From Frankia casuarinae (GTDB lineage: Bacteria > Actinomycetota > Actinomycetes > Frankiales > Frankiaceae), in assembly GCF_000013345.1 (NCBI RefSeq), contig NC_007777.1:1488001-1552000 (forward strand): a stretch of DNA of 64,000 nt, in the 5' to 3' direction. A program made the position numbers and the translations under genes. Below the pieces are notes generated by a model. The model made no database searches. It was not told where the DNA came from and saw only the letters and a program-made list of their open reading frames with translations. Of the stretch, positions 28,536 to 39,620 are shown in pieces (the first letter of the stretch is position 1; each line of letters begins with the position of its first letter).

Positions 28536-28957
28536 CCGCCGACGCGACCCGGTCGGGAACCGTGCCTGCCGATGGCAACTCGGCCGACGGCGCCCCGGCT
28601 CTCGACCTCGCCGCAGAGGACGCGAAGCTCGTGGTGCTGGCCAGGGCGGCGCGGCTGCGTGCCTACGCCCCCTCGGGCGACCCTGCGGAGGGTGCGGCGC
28701 TGCGCGACACCGACGGTCGCACCTACGCGGCGGCGACTCTCGGCCTGGGCCGGGCCGAGCTAGCGATCTCGGCGCTGCGCGCGGCGGTGGCCGCCGCGGT
28801 CTCCAGCGGCGCCCGCCGGTTCGAAGCCGCCGCGGTGGTCACGCAGAAGGACGAGCTCGACCGCGCCGACCTGGCGACGTTGGCCGAGTTCGGCGCCGGG
28901 ATCCCGGTGTTCCTCGCCGGCTCGGACGGCGTCGCCCGGACCAGGGTGACCACCTAG
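28532..28957 (+). CDS. Cytidine deaminase-like protein without zinc-binding motifs
   Basis: A 141-residue protein aligning in outline with the cytidine deaminase fold (LVVLARAARLRAYAP, DTDGRTYAAATLGLGRAELA, LAEFGAGIPVFLAGSDG). The HAE and PCxxC motifs that bind zinc and catalyse deamination are both missing: the His-Ala-Glu position is RAELAISAL and no cysteine remains anywhere. It is thus unlikely to deaminate cytidine. The same degenerate gene commonly sits between the CorC gene and era in actinobacteria, so it may have a retained non-enzymatic role. Translationally coupled to the gene upstream. Confidence 0.75.
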   Translation: MTADATRSGTVPADGNSADGAPALDLAAEDAKLVVLARAARLRAYAPSGDPAEGAALRDTDGRTYAAATLGLGRAELAISALRAAVAAAVSSGARRFEAAAVVTQKDELDRADLATLAEFGAGIPVFLAGSDGVARTRVTT

Positions 28958-28958
28958 C

Positions 28959-29882
28959 GTGTCGACAACGACCTCGGTGCCGTTCCGGGCCGGCTTCGCC
29001 TGCCTCGTCGGACGACCCAACGCCGGCAAGTCGACGCTGACGAACGCGCTGGTAGGGACGAAGGTCGCCATCACCAGCGGGCGACCACAGACCACTCGGC
29101 ACGCCATCCGCGGCATCGTCCACCGCGACGACGCCCAGCTCGTCCTGGTCGACACCCCGGGGTTGCACCGGCCGCGCACGCTGCTCGGGCAGCGGCTCAA
29201 TGACGTGGTGCGGGCCACGCTGTCCGAGGTCGACGTCGTCGGTTTCTGCATGCCCGCGGACGAGCCGGTCGGCCGGGGGGACCGCTTCATCGCCGAGGAG
29301 CTGTCCCGGCTGCCCAAGCGCACCCCGGTGGTCGCCATCCTCACCAAGACAGACCGGGTCGCCGATCCCGATCGGATCGGCGCCCGCCTGCTCGAGATCG
29401 CCGGGCTCGGCGAGTTCAGTGACATCGTTCCAGTCAGCGCGGTGCGCTCCTACCAGGTCGCCGTGCTTGCCGACGTGCTTGTCGCCCGGCTGCCCGCCGG
29501 GCCCGCGCTGTACCCCGGTGGGGAGCTGACCGACGAACCGGAACAGGTGATGGTCGCCGAACTCGTCCGTGAGGCCGCGTTGGAGGGGGTCCGCGACGAG
29601 TTGCCGCACTCGCTCGCCGTCGTGGTGGAGGAGATGGTCTCCCGGGAGGGCAGGCCGGCGCAGCGTCCTCTCCTCGACGTCCGGGTGAACGTCTTCGTCG
29701 AGCGGCCCAGCCAGAAGGCGATCGTCATCGGGACCGGCGGATCCCGCCTCAAGGAGGTCGGTTCCCGCGCCCGCACGCAGATCGAGGCGCTGCTCGGTAC
29801 CCCGGTCTTCCTCGATCTACATGTCAAGGTCGCCAAGGACTGGCAGCGCGATCCGCGCCAGCTGCGTCGCCTGGGGTTCTGA
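28959..29882 (+). CDS. era: GTPase Era
   Basis: GTP-binding 30S assembly factor that binds the 3' end of 16S rRNA. G motifs: GRPNAGKST (G1), DTPGLHRP (G3), TKTD (G4). The C-terminal KH domain includes KAIVIGTGGSRLKEVGSRAR. 307 residues, normal. The GTG start lies one base after the stop of the deaminase-like gene. The last gene of the tight run before recO. Confidence 0.96.
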   Translation: MSTTTSVPFRAGFACLVGRPNAGKSTLTNALVGTKVAITSGRPQTTRHAIRGIVHRDDAQLVLVDTPGLHRPRTLLGQRLNDVVRATLSEVDVVGFCMPADEPVGRGDRFIAEELSRLPKRTPVVAILTKTDRVADPDRIGARLLEIAGLGEFSDIVPVSAVRSYQVAVLADVLVARLPAGPALYPGGELTDEPEQVMVAELVREAALEGVRDELPHSLAVVVEEMVSREGRPAQRPLLDVRVNVFVERPSQKAIVIGTGGSRLKEVGSRARTQIEALLGTPVFLDLHVKVAKDWQRDPRQLRRLGF

Positions 29883-30085
29883 GCCGGCTCGCCGCCGGCC
29901 CCACCGAGGCGCCGTCAGCACCGCATCCATGCCGCATCCATGCCGCAATGTACTGCCATACCTACCCCCCGGCTATGGACCGGGATGTCCTGCGGGTTCC
30001 TCAGGAGAACATCCGGCCGGTACCGGCCATCTGCCGGGCGACCTCGCTTCACCGCATGAACTCGGGACCGTGCAACCATGGGCGG

Positions 30086-30817
30086 GTGCCGGTGTATCGC
30101 GACGAAGGTGTCGTCCTACGCACGGCCCCCCTCGCCGAGGCCGACCGCATCATCACCGTGCTCACCCGTCGGACCGGTCGGGTGCGGGCCGTCGCCAAGG
30201 GTGTCCGCAAGACGTCCTCGCGGTTCGGGTCGCGGCTGGAGCCGGGCACGTACGTCGATCTGCTGCTGCATTCCGGCCGGGCGCTGGACACGGTCACCCA
30301 GGCGGACATCATCTCTCCCTACGGCGCCACGATCGCCGTTGACTACCCGAGGTACACTGCGGCCGCGGTGATGCTCGAGACCGCCGAGCGGTTGACCAGC
30401 GAGGAACGCCAGCCCGCCCTGCGGCTGTTCCTCCTGCTCGTGGGTGGTCTGCGTACGCTCGCCGGCGACGAGCGCCCACCCGCGCTCGTCCTCGACGCGT
30501 TCCTGTTGCGGGCGCTCGCGGTGTCCGGGTATGGGATGGCCCTGGACCACTGCGCGCGTTGCGGTGGGCCCGGGCTGCACCTGTCGTTGTCCGTGCCGGG
30601 CGGCGGCGTAGTGTGCCCGCAATGTCGCCCGCACGGTGCGGCGTCGGTGTCCGCGGGTGCGGTGCGGCTGCTCGCGGATCTGTTGCGCGGTGACTGGGAC
30701 GGTGCACTGGTCAGTGACGCCCGCGCCCGGCGGGAGGCCGGTGGCATCGCCGCCGCCTATCTCCAGTGGCATCTCGAACGCGGGCTTCGCGCACTGCCTT
30801 ATCTGGAGAGGGCGTGA
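30086..30817 (+). CDS. recO: DNA repair protein RecO
   Basis: RecF-pathway mediator that loads RecA and anneals ssDNA. N-terminal OB fold (YRDEGVVLRTAPLAEADRII, then RRTGRVRAVAKGVRK) and a helical C-terminal region with a zinc ribbon (CARCGG ... CPQC). 243 residues. The start is GTG 30086, giving the conserved PVYRDEG start; the open frame from 29948 is not coding. About 200 bases separate it from era. Confidence 0.93.
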   Translation: MPVYRDEGVVLRTAPLAEADRIITVLTRRTGRVRAVAKGVRKTSSRFGSRLEPGTYVDLLLHSGRALDTVTQADIISPYGATIAVDYPRYTAAAVMLETAERLTSEERQPALRLFLLLVGGLRTLAGDERPPALVLDAFLLRALAVSGYGMALDHCARCGGPGLHLSLSVPGGGVVCPQCRPHGAASVSAGAVRLLADLLRGDWDGALVSDARARREAGGIAAAYLQWHLERGLRALPYLERA

Positions 30818-31105
30818 CGCGGCCGGGCGCCGTGGTGGAGGTCTTGCGTGTGGGCCGGGACGGTCATCCCGGCGAGGCGGGCCGGGCGGCCTGGGTGCGA
30901 CCGCCGGGGAACGGGACCATGAGAGCGGGACGGCGGTGGGACGGGCCGTGGCGGAAGGACGAGGACGGACATGGTGAGGCGGAAAGCGGCGGTGGGTGCG
31001 TCCGGCGCGACCCGGCGCCGACGGGGGGACGATGTGGTGATGGCTGGGACCGGCAGGACGGATTGCGGCGTGAAGCCGCCCCGGACGGGTGCGGGGAGGT
31101 AGGCG

Positions 31106-31903
31106 GTGGCGCTGCGTAATGGTGTGAAGACGCGGTTTCGCGATCCGCATCCCCATCCCTCCGGCGCGCGACCTCCGGTCCTGCCGTCGCGTCTCGTCCC
31201 GCGGCATGTGGGCATCGTCATGGACGGCAACGGACGGTGGGCGAAGATGCGCGGGCTGGCGCGAACAAAAGGACACGAGGCCGGCGAGGACGCCCTGTTC
31301 GACTGCGTCGAGGGCGCGATCGAGCTCGGGGTCCGATGGTTGTCGGTGTTCGCTTTCTCCACGGAGAACTGGAAACGGTCACCGGACGAGGTGGCGTTCC
31401 TGATGCGCTTCACCGACGGGGTGTTCGGCCGGCGCATCGAGGACATGCACGCGCTCGGTGTGCGGGTTCGCTGGGCGGGTCGTCGTCCCCGGCTGTGGGG
31501 GAACGTGATCAGGCGGCTGGAGTCGTCCGAGGAACGTACCCGTGACAACGACCGGCTCACCTTGGTGATGTGCGTGAACTACGGCGGCCGGGCCGAGATC
31601 GCCGATGCCGCGGCGGCGATCGCCCGGGACGTGCGGGAGGGCCGGCTGCGCGTCGATCGGATCGATGAGGCGACCATCGGCCGTTACCTGGACGAGCCCG
31701 ACATGCCCGATCTGGACCTCGTCATTCGGACTTCCGGGGAGCAGAGGCTCAGCAACTTCCTGCTCTGGCAGGCCGCCTATGCCGAGTTCTCGTTCGTCGA
31801 GACGCTCTGGCCGGACTTCGACCGGCGCGATCTGTGGTCCGCCTGTGAGGACTTCGCCCGACGGGACCGGCGCTACGGCGGAACCGTCGCCCATCACGTC
31901 TGA
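31106..31903 (+). CDS. uppS: Isoprenyl transferase (UppS/cis-prenyl transferase)
   Basis: Condenses isopentenyl diphosphate in cis orientation to make polyprenyl carriers for cell wall and polysaccharide synthesis. Motifs: HVGIVMDGNGRWA (catalytic Asp), FSTENWKR, MCVNYGGRAEI, LVIRTSGEQRLSNFLLWQ and the ELW-like AEFSFVETLWPD. 265 residues. GTG 31106 follows GGAGGT. The next gene overlaps its stop. Confidence 0.95.
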   Translation: MALRNGVKTRFRDPHPHPSGARPPVLPSRLVPRHVGIVMDGNGRWAKMRGLARTKGHEAGEDALFDCVEGAIELGVRWLSVFAFSTENWKRSPDEVAFLMRFTDGVFGRRIEDMHALGVRVRWAGRRPRLWGNVIRRLESSEERTRDNDRLTLVMCVNYGGRAEIADAAAAIARDVREGRLRVDRIDEATIGRYLDEPDMPDLDLVIRTSGEQRLSNFLLWQAAYAEFSFVETLWPDFDRRDLWSACEDFARRDRRYGGTVAHHV

Positions 31904-32475
31904 TGCCCGTGCCCGACGTTCCGACCGTGCCCGACGTTCCGACCGTGCCCGACGTTCCGACCGTGCCCGACGTTCCGACCGGACCCGACGTTCCGACCGG
32001 ACCCGACGCTTCCACCGTGCCCGACTGGGCGGCGCCGACGGCCGGTGCTCCGGTCGTCGCCCAGATCGCCTTCGCCGTGCCCGGGGACGCCGTACCGGGG
32101 GACGCCGTGCCGGGCGGGGCGGGGTTCGCCGCGGCGGCACGTCCGGCGCTTGACGCGCTCGCCCGGGCCCCGGGATTTCGTGGTGGGCGGATCGCCCAGG
32201 CGCTCGACGAACCCGGCTCGTGGCTGATGACCACCGAGTGGGACGGGCCGGGCGCGTGGCGTCGCGCGTTGTCCGCCTTCGAGGTGCGATACGCGCTGAC
32301 GCCGCTGCTCGTCTTCGCGGTTGACGGGCCTGGCACCTTCGAGGTGCTGGTGTCGGTGGACGGGCCGGGCGGCTCGGCGCGGACCCATCGGTCCGACCGT
32401 ACGCCGGACGCCGACACCGCGGCCCCCGGCGAGCCGCCGCGCTCCGTCGGTGCGCCGGGCGCCGGCCGGCCGTGA
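31903..32475 (+). CDS. Antibiotic biosynthesis monooxygenase-like domain protein with repeat N-terminus
   Basis: 190 residues. Residues 3-38 are a VPDVPT repeat, followed by a second short repeat (PGDAV). The central about 90 residues resemble an ABM dimeric alpha-beta barrel: RPALDALARAPGFRGGRIAQ, SWLMTTEWDGPGAWRRALS, FEVRYALTPLLVF. ABM proteins range from quinol monooxygenases to haem-binding proteins; no catalytic claim can be made. The C-terminal 45 residues are Pro/Ala/Gly-rich. ATG overlaps the uppS stop. The assignment rests on fold pattern only. Confidence 0.6.
   Translation: MPVPDVPTVPDVPTVPDVPTVPDVPTGPDVPTGPDASTVPDWAAPTAGAPVVAQIAFAVPGDAVPGDAVPGGAGFAAAARPALDALARAPGFRGGRIAQALDEPGSWLMTTEWDGPGAWRRALSAFEVRYALTPLLVFAVDGPGTFEVLVSVDGPGGSARTHRSDRTPDADTAAPGEPPRSVGAPGAGRP
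31909..32016 (+). repeat. 18-bp tandem repeat (VPDVPT)
   Basis: Unit GTGCCCGACGTTCCGACC occurs four times exactly (31909-31980), followed by two diverged copies to 32016. Each unit encodes Val/Gly-Pro-Asp-Val-Pro-Thr. The array lies directly at the protein N-terminus. Confidence 0.93.
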
Positions 32476-32518
32476 CCAACCGCGGGATTGTCGGTGGGTA
32501 CCGGTAGCCTCGACTCAG

Positions 32519-32602
32519 CATCATGGAATCTACGATCTATGGATTGTGGATCTATGATTTGCAGATCTATTGATCATGAATCTATGGATCATGGATTCGG
32601 AG
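32519..32602. repeat. A/T-rich degenerate ATCTATGG array upstream of glyQS
   Basis: A run of about ten 7-9-bp units related to ATCTATGG (ATCTACG, ATCTATGG, ATTGTGG, ATCTATG, ATCTATT, ATCATGA, ATCTATGG, ATCATGG). It is far more A/T-rich than anything nearby and contains several GATC sites. It lies 150-230 bp before the glycyl-tRNA synthetase. It does not look coding. Confidence 0.8.
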
Positions 32603-32652
32603 TGTCGATGTCCCGTGGACAGTCCCCTCCCTGATCGCCTGACCGCTCTCTT

Positions 32653-32699
32653 CGGACACCGGTCGCCGGCGGACCGGTGTCCGGTCCCCGGAGCCGGGG
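32653..32699 (+). promoter_or_regulatory. Two strong hairpins in the glyQS leader
   Basis: CGGACACCGGTC (32653-32664) pairs perfectly with GACCGGTGTCCG (32672-32683) across a 7-base loop. Three bases later CCCCG (32686-32690) pairs with CGGGG (32695-32699). No T-run follows. The hairpins lie 50-95 bases before the start codon and could be a transcript leader, an attenuator of non-classical type or an upstream terminator. Confidence 0.55.
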
Positions 32700-32748
32700 T
32701 GTCCCGCACCACTCGTGACCGCGACAGCGAAATGCCGAGGCTCGCTCG

Positions 32749-35802
<3,054 letters not shown>

Positions 35803-35878
35803 TCATGGGCATTCTGGCTGCGCATACCGTTACCGCGGGTTAGCGTCTGGGTATCACTCCGGGGCGGAAGGGACGACC

Positions 35879-38572
35879 ATGGCGCGCTACGTGTATGGCT
35901 TCCACCAGGGCAACAAGGACATGAAGGATCTTCTCGGTGGTAAGGGTGCGAACCTCGCCGAGATGACGAATCTCGGCCTGCCTGTCCCGCCCGGGTTCAC
36001 TATCAGCACCCAGGCATGCCGGGAGTACCTTGCCGGCGGCGAACCGGTCGGGCTACGGGCGGAGATCGATCATCATCTTGCCACCCTGGAGACCGCCCGG
36101 GGACGGCGGCTCGGCCAGGCCGACGATCCGCTGCTGGTGTCGGTGCGTTCCGGCGCGAAGTTCTCCATGCCCGGGATGATGGACACCATTCTGAACATCG
36201 GCCTGACCGATCAGGCCGTCTTGGGCCTGGCCGAGCAGTCAGGTTCGCCGCGGTTCGCCTGGGACTCCTACCGCCGGCTGCTGGCCATGTTCGGCCGGAC
36301 CGTCCTCGGCGTCGGCGAGCCGTCGTTCGACGCGGCCCTCGAGGCGGCGAAGCGGGCCAAGGGCACCAGTAGCGACCTCGACCTCGACGAGAACGACCTG
36401 CGGGCGCTCGTCGCGACCTACCAGCGGATCGTGCTCGAGCGCACCGGCCGCCCCTTCCCCCAGGATCCCCGCGAGCAGCTGGATCTCGCGATCCGAGCGG
36501 TGTTCGACTCCTGGAACGGGCCGCGGGCCCGGCTGTACCGCCGTACCGAGCGCATTCCGGACGATCTCGGGACGGCAGTGAGCGTCGTCGCGATGGTGTT
36601 CGGCAACCTTGGAACGGATTCGGGCACCGGGGTGGCCTTCACCCGGGATCCGGGCAGCGGCGAACCCGGCGTGTACGGAGACTATTTGCCCAATGCCCAG
36701 GGCGAGGATGTGGTGGCCGGGATCCGTAACCCGGTTCCCCTCGCCGAGCTGGAGCGGATCGACCCGGCATCCTTCACCGAACTGCGCGAGATCATGACGC
36801 GCCTGGAGAAGCACTACCGGGACCTGTGCGACATCGAGTTCACGATCGAACATGGCAGGTTGTGGATCCTGCAGACCCGCGTCGGCAAACGCACTGCCGC
36901 GGCGGCTTTCCGGATCGCCGCCATGCTCGCCGAAGGCGGTGTCATCGACGACGACGAGGCGCTGTGCCGGGTGAGCGGCGACCAGCTCGCCACCCTGATG
37001 TTCCCGCGCTTCGACGACACGGCCCGGCCCGCCCCGATCGCGACGGGAGTGAACGCCGCGCCCGGGGCGGCGGTGGGGGAGGCCGTCTTCGACGCCGCCG
37101 AGGCGGTGCGGGTGGCGGCCGAGGGCCGACCGGTCATCCTCGTCCGCCGCGAGACGAATCCCGATGACCTCGCGGGCATGCTCGCGGCGCGCGGAATCCT
37201 GACCTCCCGAGGCGGCCGGACGTCGCATGCCGCCGTCGTCGCCAGAGGATTGGGCCGGACCTGCGTGTGCGGGGCCGAGGAGATCGAGGTCGATCCCGCC
37301 GGTCGCCGCCTCACCACCGGGCGGGGCGTGGTCGTGCGGGAGGGGGACATCCTCTCCATCGACGGGACCATCGGCGCGGTATACCCCGGTTCCGTACCAC
37401 TCGTCCCGTCACCAGTCGTCGAGTACTTCGAGGCCGGCCGTCCCGACCATCCCCGGCCGGGCGGGGACCTGGTCGCCGCCGTGGATCGGCTGATGCGGCA
37501 CGCCGACCGGTCCCGCCGGCTGCGGGTCCGCGCGAATGCCGACACCGGGCCGGACGCCGCGCGGGCCCGCCGGTTCGGCGCCGCGGGCATCGGGCTGTGC
37601 CGCACCGAGCACATGTTCCTCGGGGATCGTCGTACCCTGGTCGAGCAGATGATCCTCGCGGGAACGCCGGCTGAGCGGACCGAGGCGCTCAGCCGGCTGC
37701 TTCCCCCGCAACGGGAGGATTTCGTCGAGATCTTCACCGCGATGGACGGTCTGCCCGTCACGGTCCGGCTGCTCGATCCGCCGTTGCACGAGTTCCTCCC
37801 GGACCTCACCGAGCTGTCCGTGTCGATCGCCGCCGCGGACGCCGCCGGAAGGCCGGTCGACGACGCCGACCGGGAGAGGCTGGCGGTCCTGCGCAGCATG
37901 CACGAGACCAACCCGATGCTGGGTCGCCGCGGCGTCCGACTCGCTCTCACCGTCCCGGGGCTGGTGGAACTGCAGGCGCGGGCGATCGCCGAGGCGCTGG
38001 TGCGCTGCCGCCGCGTAGGCGGTGATCCCCGTCCCGAGATCATGGTTCCGTTCATCTCCACCGCGACGGAGCTGGATGCCATCCGGGACCGGGTGCGCGG
38101 GGTGCTGGCCGAGGTCGGCACCGAGAGCGGCCTGGAGATCGACCTGCCGATCGGCACGATGATCGAGGTTCCGCGGGCGGCGCTCACCGCGGACCAGATC
38201 GCCCGCCGCGCCGAGTTCTTCTCGTTCGGCACCAACGACCTCACCCAGCTGCTCTGGGGTTTCTCCCGGGATGACGTCGAGGCATCGTTGCTGCCGCGCT
38301 ACCTCGACCTCGGCATCCTCGCCGGGTCGCCGTTCGCGTCGGTGGACCGCGACGGGGTGGGCGCCCTGATGAGGACGGCGGTCCGGGCTGGGCGGGGCGC
38401 TCGGCCCGATCTCGGCCTCGGCGTCTGTGGCGAGCACGGCGGCGATCCCGATTCCGTGCACTTCTTCGCCGAACTCGGGCTCGACTACGTCTCCTGTTCG
38501 CCGTTCCGGGTGCCGGTGGCCCGGCTGGAGGCCGGGCGTGCCGCGGTTCTCGGCCGGTCGACGGTCGGGTGA
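35879..38572 (+). CDS. ppdK: Pyruvate, phosphate dikinase
   Basis: Interconverts pyruvate + ATP + Pi with PEP + AMP + PPi. N-terminal ATP-grasp domain (DLLGGKGANLAEMTNLGLPV), central phosphohistidine domain (ILTSRGGRTSHAAVVARGLG, His near 450), and C-terminal PEP/pyruvate TIM barrel (MIEVPRAALTADQIA, SFGTNDLTQLLWGFSRDD, CGEHGGDP with Cys near 850). 897 residues, full length. ATG 35879 follows GGAAGGGA. It likely adjusts gluconeogenic/anaplerotic flux. Separated from glyQS by only 76 bp, but there is no functional link. Confidence 0.97.
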   Translation: MARYVYGFHQGNKDMKDLLGGKGANLAEMTNLGLPVPPGFTISTQACREYLAGGEPVGLRAEIDHHLATLETARGRRLGQADDPLLVSVRSGAKFSMPGMMDTILNIGLTDQAVLGLAEQSGSPRFAWDSYRRLLAMFGRTVLGVGEPSFDAALEAAKRAKGTSSDLDLDENDLRALVATYQRIVLERTGRPFPQDPREQLDLAIRAVFDSWNGPRARLYRRTERIPDDLGTAVSVVAMVFGNLGTDSGTGVAFTRDPGSGEPGVYGDYLPNAQGEDVVAGIRNPVPLAELERIDPASFTELREIMTRLEKHYRDLCDIEFTIEHGRLWILQTRVGKRTAAAAFRIAAMLAEGGVIDDDEALCRVSGDQLATLMFPRFDDTARPAPIATGVNAAPGAAVGEAVFDAAEAVRVAAEGRPVILVRRETNPDDLAGMLAARGILTSRGGRTSHAAVVARGLGRTCVCGAEEIEVDPAGRRLTTGRGVVVREGDILSIDGTIGAVYPGSVPLVPSPVVEYFEAGRPDHPRPGGDLVAAVDRLMRHADRSRRLRVRANADTGPDAARARRFGAAGIGLCRTEHMFLGDRRTLVEQMILAGTPAERTEALSRLLPPQREDFVEIFTAMDGLPVTVRLLDPPLHEFLPDLTELSVSIAAADAAGRPVDDADRERLAVLRSMHETNPMLGRRGVRLALTVPGLVELQARAIAEALVRCRRVGGDPRPEIMVPFISTATELDAIRDRVRGVLAEVGTESGLEIDLPIGTMIEVPRAALTADQIARRAEFFSFGTNDLTQLLWGFSRDDVEASLLPRYLDLGILAGSPFASVDRDGVGALMRTAVRAGRGARPDLGLGVCGEHGGDPDSVHFFAELGLDYVSCSPFRVPVARLEAGRAAVLGRSTVG

Positions 38573-38645
38573 GTTTCCGCCTGGCCCGTTTCCTGCCCTT
38601 TCCGGGCCGGGATCCCGATCGGGGCTGGGCGGATGAAGGGGGCAG

Positions 38646-39383
38646 TTGCCCTGTGATGTCGGTCGTGTGCCCATAGGGACGCTACTGTTCGTTCGTGTGG
38701 GCCTGTCCCGTCCTCGTCTCATCGTCAACCCGTTTCGCGTGACCTGGTACCGCGTGCCATGGTGGCGTTGGATGATGCGGGCGGTGGCGGCTGTCCTCCT
38801 CGGCATCATGGTTCTCGCCGTGGTGACGTTTCTGCAGGTCTGGTGGGTGGGCAGGGAGGATCACCGGCCCCGGTCCGACGTCCTCGTGGTGCTCGGTGCT
38901 TCGCAGTACGACGGGCGTCCCTCGGCGGTCCTCGCCGCCCGTCTCGACCACGTGCTGGAGCTCTACCGGGAGGGAATCGCCCCTCAGGTGATCACAGTCG
39001 GTGGGAAGCAGCCGGGCGACCGTTACACCGAGGGCGAGGCCAGTGCGACCTATCTGCGGCAGCGGGGTATCCCCCCGGATCGGGTGCTCGTCCTACCCGA
39101 GGGTTCGAACACGCTCGGGTCGCTGACCGCCGTAGCCGGGTTGATGAACTCGCGGCACTGGCACACCGCCGTGCTGGTCACCGATCCCTGGCACAGCCTG
39201 CGTTCTCGGACGATGGCCCGTGACCTCGGTGTTGACGCCGTCACCTCCCCGGCCGACCGGGGGCCGGCCGTCCACGGCTTCGGCACGCAGGTCCGGTACA
39301 TCATCCGCGAGGGGATCGGTTACCGGTGGTACCAGCTCTTCCGCCAGGCATCACCACCTTCGGCGACCACCCGGGCCGTCTGA
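38646..39383 (+). CDS. YdcF-family (DUF218) membrane protein
   Basis: 245 residues from a TTG at 38646 preceded by GAAGGGGG; GTG 38697 is an alternative start 17 codons later. One transmembrane helix (AVAAVLLGIMVLAVVTFLQV) is followed by the DUF218 Rossmann-like domain: DVLVVLGASQYDGRPSAVLAARLD, VGGKQPGDRYTEGEASATYL, GSNTLGSLTAVAGLM, VTDPWHSLRSRTMARDLG. Family members (YdcF, SanA) are tied to envelope integrity or polysaccharide handling; the reaction is unknown. It is a separate unit between ppdK and tkt. Confidence 0.85.
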   Translation: MPCDVGRVPIGTLLFVRVGLSRPRLIVNPFRVTWYRVPWWRWMMRAVAAVLLGIMVLAVVTFLQVWWVGREDHRPRSDVLVVLGASQYDGRPSAVLAARLDHVLELYREGIAPQVITVGGKQPGDRYTEGEASATYLRQRGIPPDRVLVLPEGSNTLGSLTAVAGLMNSRHWHTAVLVTDPWHSLRSRTMARDLGVDAVTSPADRGPAVHGFGTQVRYIIREGIGYRWYQLFRQASPPSATTRAV

Positions 39384-39620
39384 CACCGGGTCGACGTTCG
39401 TCGGCAGCAGCGGATACGAACCCGTGACGCCTCTGACATATCAAGGCCCGCTTCGGCCCTCTTTGCCGTCGGCCGCCGCTGATACGGTTCGGATCGCCGG
39501 GTGAGGGGGTAGTGCGACACGTGGTAGTGAGGCAAAGCGGCGGAGTCGGCTGCCCGCGGCGCGAGAGAACCCTCCGGAGATTACCTTCCGGGTGTGGAAC
39601 GACACTGTAAGGAGACTGGT

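Noticed and set aside
30766-31119. 117-residue plus-strand frame between recO and uppS
   Set aside because: It begins inside recO in another frame and its Gly/Arg/Asp composition shows no domain or conserved pattern.
32476-32520. Possible T-box leader upstream of glyQS (GGTGGGTACCGG around 32492-32503)
   Set aside because: It resembles the T-box antiterminator only partly; no specifier hairpin with a glycine codon, no complete GGGTGGNACCGCG and no terminator with T-run were found.
36814-38244. 476-residue minus-strand frame inside ppdK
   Set aside because: Ser/Arg/Thr-rich shadow of the dikinase with no domain signal.
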